A stretch of 39,629 bases of DNA, taken from positions 1 through 39,629 of the forward strand of contig CANQUB010000009.1 of NCBI GenBank assembly GCA_947626955.1, written 5' to 3'. Both the position numbers and the translations under genes were made by a program. The stretch is from an uncultured Clostridia bacterium (GTDB lineage Bacteria; Bacillota; Clostridia; Christensenellales; UBA1242). The notes below the pieces were generated by a model. The model made no database searches and had not been told where the DNA came from. It saw only the letters and a list, made by a program, of their open reading frames with translations. Shown piece after piece: positions 15,001 through 22,917 of the stretch (positions are counted from its first letter, which is position 1; every line of letters begins with the position of its first letter).

Positions 15001-18000
15001 TTATTTTTGCAGTTTTTTCTTTTTCTTTTTAACAAGCACAACAGATGTAACAACCCCGGCTATGGTAATCACGCCAGCAGCCCCCACGATAACTGCTATC
15101 TTTCCGCCGTTATCTCCGCCGCCATTGTGATGATCTCCGCCGTAGTTGTTGTTGTCACCTTGGCCGCCGCCCTGGTTTCCGCCCTGGCCGCCACCGCCTT
15201 GGTTTCCACCTTGGCCACCGCCGCCCGGCATATTGCCGTTGCTATCAAGGATGTTAAACTCAAAGGTATTATAATACTCGGTGTAGTTTGACGTTCCCTC
15301 AACCCGTACGGTAGCTCTATAATGTCCGGGGTTGGCGTTTCTCAGCTGGCTGAAGGTGTAGGTGTGGCCGTCGAAGTCGTCATAGGTTATTGTGGCCTGA
15401 CCGAACTTTGGCACTGGAACAGGTTCGGCAACATTTTCGCCCGACCTGAAGTCTGGAATATAGAAATTCCCAGTAAGCTCGTTGTTTGCCATGTAGATGG
15501 TTAATTCTTTGGTGTAACTGCCAGTGAAGTTAGCATCTGGCTTGGCAGTTATGGTAAATGTTGCTGGCCCGACGTTCAGGTTCTCGCCGTATGAAACATC
15601 ATATTCACTTTCATAGAAAGTGATATATCTTGTATAGTTCAAGCTGACCGAAATATATAGCACTCTTGGCGCAACTTGGCTGCCTGTATAGGCCAAATAG
15701 CTTCCACCCTCAAAGTTGAGTTCAACGACTACTGCATCTTCAATATTAACTTTATTAATGGTGAAGGTCAGTGTTTTTTCGCCTGTGATGTTGCCCGATC
15801 TGCCCCTTACGGTTACCGACTTTTGACCGCAATTAAAATAGTCATCGTTATCGTAATTTAGTGTATAGTCCCTGCCTTTTCGCAGTGTATTGCTTCCAAT
15901 CCTAACCGTCAGGTCATCAGGTTTGTGGTCATAGCCATCATATGTGAGGTCTTCAAGCTCGGAGATTTCCAAGTCGTTTACCGAAATAGCCTCAATGGTG
16001 AACTCAACTGTGTAGGAGCCTGTGAGGCTGCCATTGGTGGTGGATCTTATTTCCACAGTTCCGCGGCCTGCGTCCTTGTTGGCGCCGTAGGACAGCGTAT
16101 AGTCTTTTTCACCATCCAACTTTAAATGTGTTCCGTCCAAGGCCTCAAAGCTAGTAATGCTTGGGCAAATTTGTTCGCCCGTGAAAGTGTATGATGTGCT
16201 GTCTAGCGTAACTCTTAGGCCCGAGGATATGTTGCGCTTTGTGATGTTAAATGTTTGATAATAGGTCCCAACATAGTTGCAGTTATAGGTGACTGCACTT
16301 TGATAGTCATATTTACCTACGATCATGACACTGTTGGCGCCAACTGTGACGTTTATATCATATTCAACTTTGTAGTCTTGCGGGTCAATGACGACATCGT
16401 CGCCACCCAAGTGTGCAACCACTCTTAACACAGTAGGCAAAATTCTCTCGCCCGTGTATTCAAAGGAAGTGCCGCCCTCAAGGTAGACATCGACAGCACC
16501 ATAGGTAGACAAGCTAAATGGATTTATTTTAAACTGTCTAACAGCTTGGCTTTCTCTAAAGTTGCTGCCATCGCCTGTGATGGCGGTAAAGGTTATGTTC
16601 TTAACGCCGGCGTTGGTCATGTCGTCTTCATATGAGATGGTATAGTTGACATCTTTTTGTAGAAGAACCTTGCCCACATACACCTCGGGGTCAATCAAAT
16701 GCTGCTTGCCGTCATAGGAAATTTCCTCCATCGAGATATTTGCATTTTCAATTGTACCCGGGGTTATAGTGAAGTGGCTTTGGGCTGTGCCGGTAAAGTT
16801 TGTTCCTTCCCCGGTTATGGTAACTGAAGCCTGGCCCACGTTCAAGTTGTTATCGTAAGCCACCGAATAGTCGGTGCCTTTGTTTAGCGTTATGGTATTG
16901 GTCTCATCAACATATATGGTAATTATCATTTCGGGCTGCATCTCATAACCTTTATACTCTTGGCTCTCGCCTTTCACGTATTGGACATTGATTCCGCCCG
17001 CGCCTATATCTCGCTGGACAACCTCAAAAGTGAGGGTTTTGCTGTTGTCTAGATTTCCCAAATCTCCATTTTTTGACCCGCCTTTTATGGTGTATTCATA
17101 TACTCCGGCATCCACTTTTTCACTGCACTCGATGGTGTAGTCCACGTCTTCGACAAAAGGAACGTCATTAAGGCTTATTTGTGGATGAGGGACATGAGCT
17201 TTGCCGTCATAGGTTATATCAGTTTGTGTGATGATCACGTCTTCACTGTTGATGTCTTTTCGGTCTATAAAGAAGCTGTCTGTGTATTCACCGGTATAGT
17301 TTCCTGTGCCCTTTATTGTGACCTCGCAGTATTTGCCCGCTTTTATGTTTTCTCCATACGAGACGGTGAAATCCTTCTCGTTCATGGTAAGGTATGGGAC
17401 TATCGAACCGTAAAGTTTTAGTTCTACGCTTTCAACCTCGGGCTCAATGGCATGGCCTGTATATACAAGGTTGTCATCCTTTAAGGTGATTGTCGCCTTT
17501 TCTACATGCTCTTTGTTGCTAATATCTCGCGGTTTAATGGTGATAGTAATATTTTTAACGCCCGTGATATCATCCTCGCCGTTGTATGAGTAATCAATAA
17601 TATATGGGTGTGGCCCGACATTTATACTGCTACCACCGACAGCGCTTAAGTTATACCACGCAGTAGGCACGGTATAGCTGCCAATCTTTAAATTAAATTT
17701 AGGTGAATGCTCAAGGCCATCATAGATGTATTCCTCGCTACCCGTCATTTCTACTGTGACGCTCTCCATATCTATTGCATTTATGGCAAACGAATAGACA
17801 TAGGTGCCTTCATAGTTGCCATTCTCTACTGCGGATATTGTGATTGTTCCACCCGTAGAAACATGGATGTTTTCGCCGAATGAGATTGAGCAATCGCTAC
17901 CTTTTGTAAGCGTCAAATGCTCGCCGCCGTCAAGCAACATATATATCTCGCTTATAGCTGGCGTAATTTGCCTAGATGTGAAATCAAAGCTCTCTTGCTC

Positions 18001-20271
18001 TTGATTAAACGACAACTTTAGATCTTCGTTTATGTCGCGTTTGTTAATAGTGAAGTATACAAATGTGTTATCTAGGAAATTGCTAGATTTTGCTTGAATT
18101 TCTATCGACCTAGTTCCAGCAGCTGAAAAGTCTTGGCCTTCATAAACATATTCAAAGTCTCTTCCCGCTGTAAGCTGATAGTCATCCAAATATATGTCAG
18201 GCGTTGGCTTGTGCTCCTTCCCGTCATATGTGAAGCTTTCAACCTCACCTTTTCTAATGCTTGTCGAACGTAAACTTACAGCTCTAACCTCAAATTCAAC
18301 ATCGAAGTGACCAGTGCAAAATGTGTTATTAAGAGGGTTTGCTTCTAGTCGAATCTTTGTTTTTCCAGCATTGAGAGGTTTTCCATATTGGGCGTAGCTG
18401 ACATTAAAGGCTGAAATATCAGCAGTATAGGATGTGTATGGAAAGCGAAGTAAAATATTTTTTATGGTTGGTTCAATATACGAGCCTGTGTAATAATAAA
18501 CCTTATCGAAAGAAACTTCTAGAACCGATTGCCCCTCTTCAGTTCCCAGTTCGCAAGGTATGATGGTATATTCAAGCTCGGTTTCACCAATAAAGTTTCC
18601 ATTACTTTGTCCCGTTATTTTAATGGTCTTTCTTCCAGGCATGCAATCATCACGCTCAGGGAATACCGCAAGGTAATCTTCGCTTTGCAAGGTGTATTTG
18701 GGTATATCTTCTTCACTACCCAAAACAGTCTTTGCGTCATAGGTAAGTTTTAGTGGCACAGAATTTATTCGGCCATCAAATGTTACCTCGGCATCTTCAG
18801 GATTGACAAATTCAACCTTGACATTTTTAAGATCGGCCGGCTTTATTTCAAATTCAATGTAAAAATAGCTATCCGCAGCAAAGCTTCCTTTTTCTTTTGC
18901 GAAGTAAAACCAATAAAAATGCCCTGCTTTGGTGATGTGAGTATAAACTGGCTGGCCATAATACCTATTAGGCAGGTCTAGTAGTTTAATTTCGTAATCA
19001 CTGGTGGTCATAAAATTTGGGGAATGTGGATCAGGTGCTACTATCTCTTGCCCCGTAAAATCCTTTTCAGTCCAATCCAAGGTGACTTGATCTTTAAAGT
19101 AATAAATACTCTTCTTCTCGTCTAGCTTGAGTTTATACAGGCCATCTTCATCTGCACTAACACCATTTATAAGCATTTGGCTAATTTGGTCAATGGTCAA
19201 TGAATCATTTTGGCCCTTGAGTGACCATGTCGAGTTTAGATAAGAATTTCCCTTTTCTCTAGCGTTTAATAGCGTATAGTCGGGTTTCTTTATCCAGCCG
19301 CCATACAAATTCCCATAAGTGCCATATACCCAATAAATGTCCCTATTGTTTAGTTTTAGCTCAATGCTGGCATTGGTTTTTAGTCGGTTGTCGGCCAAAT
19401 TACGCTCGTAATATTCCAATCTTACAGGATGAGTAATTTTGGCTTCATATTCAGTAAGATTGTATTTGGCAAGGTTGGCTTTTACCTTGTCATACTTTTC
19501 GCTGCCTTCAGTTGGGTATCCAAACACAATGGCCTCAAGGCTAGAGCATCCTTCAAAAGCCTTTGTACCAAGGCTAAAAGTATCAATGTCGGTTGGGGTA
19601 AACATTGCACTTTGCAAAGAGGTGCAGTTCGTGAAGGTCCCCTCGCCAACAGAGGTTACTGAGTCGGGTAGTTCAATAAATTGAAGGCTGGTGCAGCCCG
19701 AAAAAGCGTAATTTCCTATGGACTTTATATTTAAACCCACCATAAAGCCCACTCTAGTCAAGCCTTCACAATTTGCAAAGGCATAGTCGCCCACGCTATC
19801 CGAGGCATAAATCGAAAATGTGGTCAATGACCTGCAACCAGCAAAGGCATATTTTCCAATGGTTTTTAAATTACCGCCCTCGCGGACAGCCTCTTTTAGA
19901 GAGGTGCAATTATAGAAAGCGTAATCACCTATCGAGGTCAACGAACTATAGGTTATTTTTACAAGCTTATCGTCAAAATATGACGCTTCACCATTGCCCT
20001 CAATGCTAGTCACACTGCTTGGCACGACAAGCCAATAATGCCTGCCGGCAACTTCTTGCTCGCCCGCTTCACTAAGGCCCTTTAGCACCCCATTATCAAT
20101 ATTGAGAAATTTTTCCTCAGCTTGAAGGGTATACTCAATATCAGGGTCAAGTGCCGCAAACGAAGGCTGTTTTGATCTAGCAAAACTTAACCCGACAAAA
20201 AGCCCGGCAGTAATTACAAAAGCCAAAACAAAGCCGAAGAATATTTTTAAACCATTTTTACTTTTAAACAT
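15001..20271 (-). CDS. Giant surface protein: BspA-type LRRs, alternating MBG-like repeats, C-terminal anchor
   Basis: The 1756-residue protein is probably displayed on the cell surface. It has a signal peptide (about 1-45, FFGFVLAFVITAGLFVGLSF), about six BspA/LRR_5 leucine-rich repeats (about 60-250, pattern IGDYAFYNCTSL), a linking region (about 255-490), then roughly 13 Ig-like modules of about 80-95 residues with YDG or YTG near the start and NAG/NVG-type turns, like MBG-family domains. A Gly/Gln/Asn-rich spacer (about 1675-1720) leads to a single membrane segment (IAVIVGAAGVITIAGVVTSV) and a Lys-rich end. No LPxTG motif is present, so it is held by the membrane segment. I start at 20271, behind TAGGAGAGAG. 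Binding to host, cell or glycan is inferred from these domain types. Confidence 0.85.
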   Translation of the reverse strand: MFKSKNGLKIFFGFVLAFVITAGLFVGLSFARSKQPSFAALDPDIEYTLQAEEKFLNIDNGVLKGLSEAGEQEVAGRHYWLVVPSSVTSIEGNGEASYFDDKLVKITYSSLTSIGDYAFYNCTSLKEAVREGGNLKTIGKYAFAGCRSLTTFSIYASDSVGDYAFANCEGLTRVGFMVGLNIKSIGNYAFSGCTSLQFIELPDSVTSVGEGTFTNCTSLQSAMFTPTDIDTFSLGTKAFEGCSSLEAIVFGYPTEGSEKYDKVKANLAKYNLTEYEAKITHPVRLEYYERNLADNRLKTNASIELKLNNRDIYWVYGTYGNLYGGWIKKPDYTLLNAREKGNSYLNSTWSLKGQNDSLTIDQISQMLINGVSADEDGLYKLKLDEKKSIYYFKDQVTLDWTEKDFTGQEIVAPDPHSPNFMTTSDYEIKLLDLPNRYYGQPVYTHITKAGHFYWFYFAKEKGSFAADSYFYIEFEIKPADLKNVKVEFVNPEDAEVTFDGRINSVPLKLTYDAKTVLGSEEDIPKYTLQSEDYLAVFPERDDCMPGRKTIKITGQSNGNFIGETELEYTIIPCELGTEEGQSVLEVSFDKVYYYTGSYIEPTIKNILLRFPYTSYTADISAFNVSYAQYGKPLNAGKTKIRLEANPLNNTFCTGHFDVEFEVRAVSLRSTSIRKGEVESFTYDGKEHKPTPDIYLDDYQLTAGRDFEYVYEGQDFSAAGTRSIEIQAKSSNFLDNTFVYFTINKRDINEDLKLSFNQEQESFDFTSRQITPAISEIYMLLDGGEHLTLTKGSDCSISFGENIHVSTGGTITISAVENGNYEGTYVYSFAINAIDMESVTVEMTGSEEYIYDGLEHSPKFNLKIGSYTVPTAWYNLSAVGGSSINVGPHPYIIDYSYNGEDDITGVKNITITIKPRDISNKEHVEKATITLKDDNLVYTGHAIEPEVESVELKLYGSIVPYLTMNEKDFTVSYGENIKAGKYCEVTIKGTGNYTGEYTDSFFIDRKDINSEDVIITQTDITYDGKAHVPHPQISLNDVPFVEDVDYTIECSEKVDAGVYEYTIKGGSKNGDLGNLDNSKTLTFEVVQRDIGAGGINVQYVKGESQEYKGYEMQPEMIITIYVDETNTITLNKGTDYSVAYDNNLNVGQASVTITGEGTNFTGTAQSHFTITPGTIENANISMEEISYDGKQHLIDPEVYVGKVLLQKDVNYTISYEDDMTNAGVKNITFTAITGDGSNFRESQAVRQFKINPFSLSTYGAVDVYLEGGTSFEYTGERILPTVLRVVAHLGGDDVVIDPQDYKVEYDINVTVGANSVMIVGKYDYQSAVTYNCNYVGTYYQTFNITKRNISSGLRVTLDSTSYTFTGEQICPSITSFEALDGTHLKLDGEKDYTLSYGANKDAGRGTVEIRSTTNGSLTGSYTVEFTIEAISVNDLEISELEDLTYDGYDHKPDDLTVRIGSNTLRKGRDYTLNYDNDDYFNCGQKSVTVRGRSGNITGEKTLTFTINKVNIEDAVVVELNFEGGSYLAYTGSQVAPRVLYISVSLNYTRYITFYESEYDVSYGENLNVGPATFTITAKPDANFTGSYTKELTIYMANNELTGNFYIPDFRSGENVAEPVPVPKFGQATITYDDFDGHTYTFSQLRNANPGHYRATVRVEGTSNYTEYYNTFEFNILDSNGNMPGGGGQGGNQGGGGQGGNQGGGQGDNNNYGGDHHNGGGDNGGKIAVIVGAAGVITIAGVVTSVVLVKKKKKKLQK

Positions 20272-20346
20272 TTTTCTCTCTCCTAAAAATATGTCTAAGC
20301 CAAATGTGTTTTTTACAGCCAAAAATAGTGCCATTTTGCACTACTA

Positions 20347-20375
20347 ATATTATAATACCCCCCCGAAGTTGTCAA
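20347..20375 (-). promoter_or_regulatory. Promoter of the giant surface protein gene
   Basis: On the minus strand TTGACA (20375-20370) and TAATAT (20352-20347) are separated by 17 bp; an overlapping TATAAT lies 2 bp closer. The 5' leader to the ATG at 20271 is about 70 nt. The spacer contains seven consecutive G, which is unusual and could affect promoter strength by slipped-strand changes. Confidence 0.75.
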
Positions 20376-20587
20376 GCGGATAAGAACATTTTTGTAATAT
20401 TTATATAAATATTATAGTTCTGCATCGCTTGCGATGAAACAAAGTGAAAAGTGAAAGGTGAAAAGTGAAAAGTTATGGCGTCGAGGCAAAGCCTCGAGTT
20501 AAATAAAAATGAAAAATTGATAGTTCCGCATCGCAAGCGATGCGGAACTAACATATCACTTTGTGCGAAATCGCACAAAGTATCACT
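20376..20587. repeat. Cluster of four hairpin-forming intergenic repeats
   Basis: No gene is seen. The hairpins in order are: TGCATCGC/GCGATGA-type (about 20421-20436); GTCGAGGCAAAGCCTCGAG (20480-20498), identical to 875-893; a perfect 30-nt palindrome with 14-nt arms beginning TAGTTCCGCATCGC (20521-20550), related to 39263-39284; and ACTTTGTGCGA/TCGCACAAAGT (20558-20581). GTGAAAAGTGAAA-type tracts fill the gaps. The cluster separates the MarR gene's 3' end from the promoter of the giant gene. Confidence 0.75.
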
Positions 20588-20642
20588 AGAAGTTGAAATA
20601 AAAACAGCCTCAAAATTTGAGGCTGTTTTTATTTCAACTTCT
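20588..20642. terminator. 55-nt perfect palindrome, terminator overlapping the MarR gene end
   Basis: Arms of 27 nt (20588-20614 and 20616-20642) are exact reverse complements around a single A. The core AAAACAGCCTCAAA and its complement with T5 form a typical intrinsic terminator, and the outer part includes the last codons and stop of the MarR-type gene. Confidence 0.88.
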
Positions 20643-21048
20643 TAAGGGTTTCAACCGTTTTGGATAGGTGTTTCAGCATTTCTTTGTCCATGCTGTACAC
20701 ATTGTCTATGGCTTGCATCTTGGTTTTTAGAGTGGCAATGCCCTTGTCGGTTATGGTGTAGTATATTTGCTTGCGGTTATTCTCGGCTTTTTCACTTTGA
20801 ATAAGCCCTTCGTTTATCATCTTTTTGGCCATAAGTGCAAGGTTACTCTTTGCCATGTTAAGTTCGTAGATGAGTTCTTGCGGCGAGGTCTTTCCAAAAG
20901 AGGCAATGAGATACAACAGTTGATACTTCATGGTAAAACCACCTGCACCAAAGCCCTTGCCTTCGGCAATACGGTTGGCAGCAAGTTTAAGCTCAACTAT
21001 GCTTTTTGAAAAACTATTCTCAAAAATTTTATCTTTTTCTTTTGCCAT
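20629..21048 (-). CDS. MarR-family winged-helix transcriptional regulator
   Basis: The 139-residue protein has the MarR layout: an N-terminal dimerisation helix, a winged helix (about 40-105) with the recognition region ELNMAKSNLALMAKKMINEG, and the wing sequence SEKAENNRKQIYYTITDKG, followed by C-terminal helices. Such proteins usually repress genes for drug, stress or adhesion functions and respond to small ligands, but nothing here identifies the signal. The ATG at 21048 lies 6 nt after a TATAAT box with no ribosome binding site, so the mRNA is probably leaderless. The next gene in this direction is the giant surface protein, which has its own promoter and could be a target (inference only). 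Confidence 0.85.
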   Translation of the reverse strand: MAKEKDKIFENSFSKSIVELKLAANRIAEGKGFGAGGFTMKYQLLYLIASFGKTSPQELIYELNMAKSNLALMAKKMINEGLIQSEKAENNRKQIYYTITDKGIATLKTKMQAIDNVYSMDKEMLKHLSKTVETLKKLK

Positions 21049-21054
21049 ACGATT

Positions 21055-21083
21055 ATTATAGTATAATAACCTTTTTTAGTCAA
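21055..21083 (-). promoter_or_regulatory. Promoter of the MarR gene, abutting the start codon
   Basis: On the minus strand TTGACT (21083-21078) and TATAAT (21060-21055) are separated by 17 bp. Only AATCGT lies between the -10 box and the ATG. The core region is rich in alternating TATTATACTATAATAAT, so a regulator bound here would also block transcription. Confidence 0.75.
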
Positions 21084-21160
21084 TCATTTTATTTTAAAAA
21101 GATTTTTTGTTTTGTTTCCATAGTTATCCTCATCAGCCGCGACAAGGAGCAGATCCAGCA

Positions 21161-21183
21161 GCTTCCCCTTAGTAAGGGGAAGC
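21161..21183. repeat. Hairpin GCTTCCCCTT/AAGGGGAAGC
   Basis: A perfect 10-nt stem with loop AGT. Read on the minus strand it continues into AGCTGCTGGATCTG, which weakly resembles the CTCCCCCTTGACGGAGGGAG plus CTGGTCG arms at 238-269 and 39481-39513. It may be a diverged relative of that family. The stretch 21084-21160 holds nothing else that I recognise. Confidence 0.5.
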
Positions 21184-21210
21184 CTAAAATTAAGCCATTC
21201 TTTCCCCAAC

Positions 21211-21300
21211 GGGCGTCAGCTTGCTACAAAGTCAAAATATGCGGTTGGCTTGCCAACCGCATATTTTAAGTTAGGAGCGCGAGGAGCAATGGCTCCTCGC
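21211..21300 (-). repeat. Double-hairpin 3' element downstream of metG (copy 1), includes terminator
   Basis: On the minus strand, hairpin 1 has 9-nt arms GCGAGGAGC/GCTCCTCGC with a 4-nt loop (21300-21279). An 18-nt spacer starting GCTCC leads to hairpin 2, a perfect palindrome AAAATATGCGGTTGGC with its complement (21267-21234), ending in ATATTTT. Then follow TTGTAG, CAAGCTG and CGCCC. The same order, arm lengths and spacer occur after typA at 39162-39257. Hairpin 2 can serve as the metG terminator. Confidence 0.85.
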
Positions 21301-21315
21301 ATAAATAATAAACAA

Positions 21316-22917
21316 CTAAATTCTAGTAAACAAAGGTTCCACCTTGTCTAGCTTAACGGGCTGGAGGGTGGCAATTTCCTTCCATGTTGGAATGGCGTCA
21401 AGGCCTAAAAATTCACGTATTTTCTTAGCCGACGCTGGCATGAAAGGCTCAAAGATATTGGACAGGTTGGCTATCACATAAGCGCAGCTATAGATGGTAT
21501 TGTTAAAGGCCTTTTGATCCTCTTTGGCCTGTACCCATGGCTTTTGCTCGTCATAGTAGCGATTGGTGAAAGCCACGAGCTCCATGGCCGCCTCGGCCGC
21601 CTTTTTAAACTCCAGCTTTTCAATCTGCGAACCCACTTCTTTATATGTTGCAAGGGTCATATTCCTAATCTCGCTGGCCACCTCACCCACTGGCAAACTT
21701 TCCAGCCCCTTAAATTTGAGGGTACGGTTGATGAGGTTGCCGAACTTGTTGACCACTTCGCCGTTGTGCGAGGCCTTAAACAGGTCCAAAGTGAAGTTGG
21801 CGTCCTTTTTCTCAGGCCCGTTAGCTGCAAAATAGTAACGCAAACTGTCGGTTGAATAGGCGTTTGCCCAAACAAGCGCCTCAAAGCTTGTCCCGCTGCT
21901 CTTGGAAATCTTTTGTCCGTCGCAAAGCAAATACTCGGCCGAAACCATGACATTGTTTGTGACAAAATTGTCTTTCAACCCCTCTAGCATTGCAGGCAAA
22001 AACATTGAATGGAACACAATATTGTCCTTTGCGTGGCACATATAAATAATCTTCTCGGTGTCGGGTTCAACATCCTTCTTCCAAAACTTTCGCCAGTCAA
22101 ACCCACGCTCATTGGCAAGTGCCATGGTGTCGGTAAGATAGCCGAGCAGGGCCTCCCACCAAACCCATACAACCTTGTTCTCAAAGCCCTCGACAGGAAT
22201 CTTCACTCCCCAGTCTAGGTCACGTGAAAAGTCTCGGTCCCTGAGGTCGGCAAGATATTTCTTAGTCTCGTTTAAAGCGTTTACCCGCCAAACATTTTGA
22301 TTCTTGTCCACAAGGTCCTCAATAAGGCTTTTGAAGGCTGTCAGCTTGAACACCAGCACCTTGTCTTCACGCTGTTTGGTCTTTCCCCCGCACACAAGGC
22401 AGGTGGCGTTTTCAAGGTCGGCCTCGGTTGGAACATGGCCGCAATCGCAGTTGTCAGCCTTGGTGCGTCTGCCGCAAACCGGGCAGGTTATTTCTATCTC
22501 GGTGTCGTTTACGAACTTGCCGCAAGTCTCGCAGTATGGCCTTTTGACCTTCTTTTCGTAAAGGTAGCCGTTGTCGTAGAGCTTTCTAAAAATCTCCATA
22601 CACTTTTGCTTGTGGAACTCGTCATAAGTGATAGAAAATTTATCAAAAGAGAAATTGAACTTTTCCAGCGCCTCGGTAAAGTTTTTGTGGTACCTGTCCA
22701 CAATATCTTTTGGCGTGCAGCCCTCTTGCTTTGCCCGAATGCTTGGCTTGGTGCCATGGCTGTCGGTGCCCGAAACCATGATGGCGTCGTCCCCCAAAGC
22801 ACGGTGGTATCTTACCAAAATGTCGCCCGAAAGCGAACTTGCTATGTATCCAAGGTGCAAATTATTGTTGGCATAGGGCCAAGATACGCACACAACTACA
22901 TTTCTTTTCTTGTTCAT
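21316..22917 (-). CDS. metG: Methionyl-tRNA synthetase
   Basis: This class I synthetase charges tRNA-Met with methionine. The HIGH-type motif is HLGY (21-24) in YANNNLHLGYI; the KMSKS-type motif is KISKS in CDGQKISKSSGTS. A zinc-binding insertion carries several cysteine pairs (CETCGKF, CPVCGRR, CDCG, CLVCGGK), indicating the two-knuckle form. At 533 residues it ends after the anticodon-binding domain and lacks the C-terminal tRNA-binding (EMAP/Trbp111-like) domain present in longer forms. The ATG overlaps the stop of the SDR gene by one base (TAATG), so translation is coupled to it. There is no T-box or SAM leader directly in front, since the gene is second in its unit. Confidence 0.96.
   Translation of the reverse strand: MNKKRNVVVCVSWPYANNNLHLGYIASSLSGDILVRYHRALGDDAIMVSGTDSHGTKPSIRAKQEGCTPKDIVDRYHKNFTEALEKFNFSFDKFSITYDEFHKQKCMEIFRKLYDNGYLYEKKVKRPYCETCGKFVNDTEIEITCPVCGRRTKADNCDCGHVPTEADLENATCLVCGGKTKQREDKVLVFKLTAFKSLIEDLVDKNQNVWRVNALNETKKYLADLRDRDFSRDLDWGVKIPVEGFENKVVWVWWEALLGYLTDTMALANERGFDWRKFWKKDVEPDTEKIIYMCHAKDNIVFHSMFLPAMLEGLKDNFVTNNVMVSAEYLLCDGQKISKSSGTSFEALVWANAYSTDSLRYYFAANGPEKKDANFTLDLFKASHNGEVVNKFGNLINRTLKFKGLESLPVGEVASEIRNMTLATYKEVGSQIEKLEFKKAAEAAMELVAFTNRYYDEQKPWVQAKEDQKAFNNTIYSCAYVIANLSNIFEPFMPASAKKIREFLGLDAIPTWKEIATLQPVKLDKVEPLFTRI

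Noticed and set aside
15150..15232. Repetitive GCC/CCA-rich DNA near the 3' end of the giant gene
   Set aside because: It encodes the Gly/Gln/Asn-rich spacer before the membrane anchor and is not an independent repeat element.
20272..20334. Upstream start for the giant surface protein
   Set aside because: It would put 21 residues before a clear signal peptide; the ATG at 20271 has TAGGAGAGAG in front.
21316..22917. T-box or SAM riboswitch controlling metG
   Set aside because: metG is directly overlapped by the SDR gene, and the 23730-23775 leader is too short for either structure.
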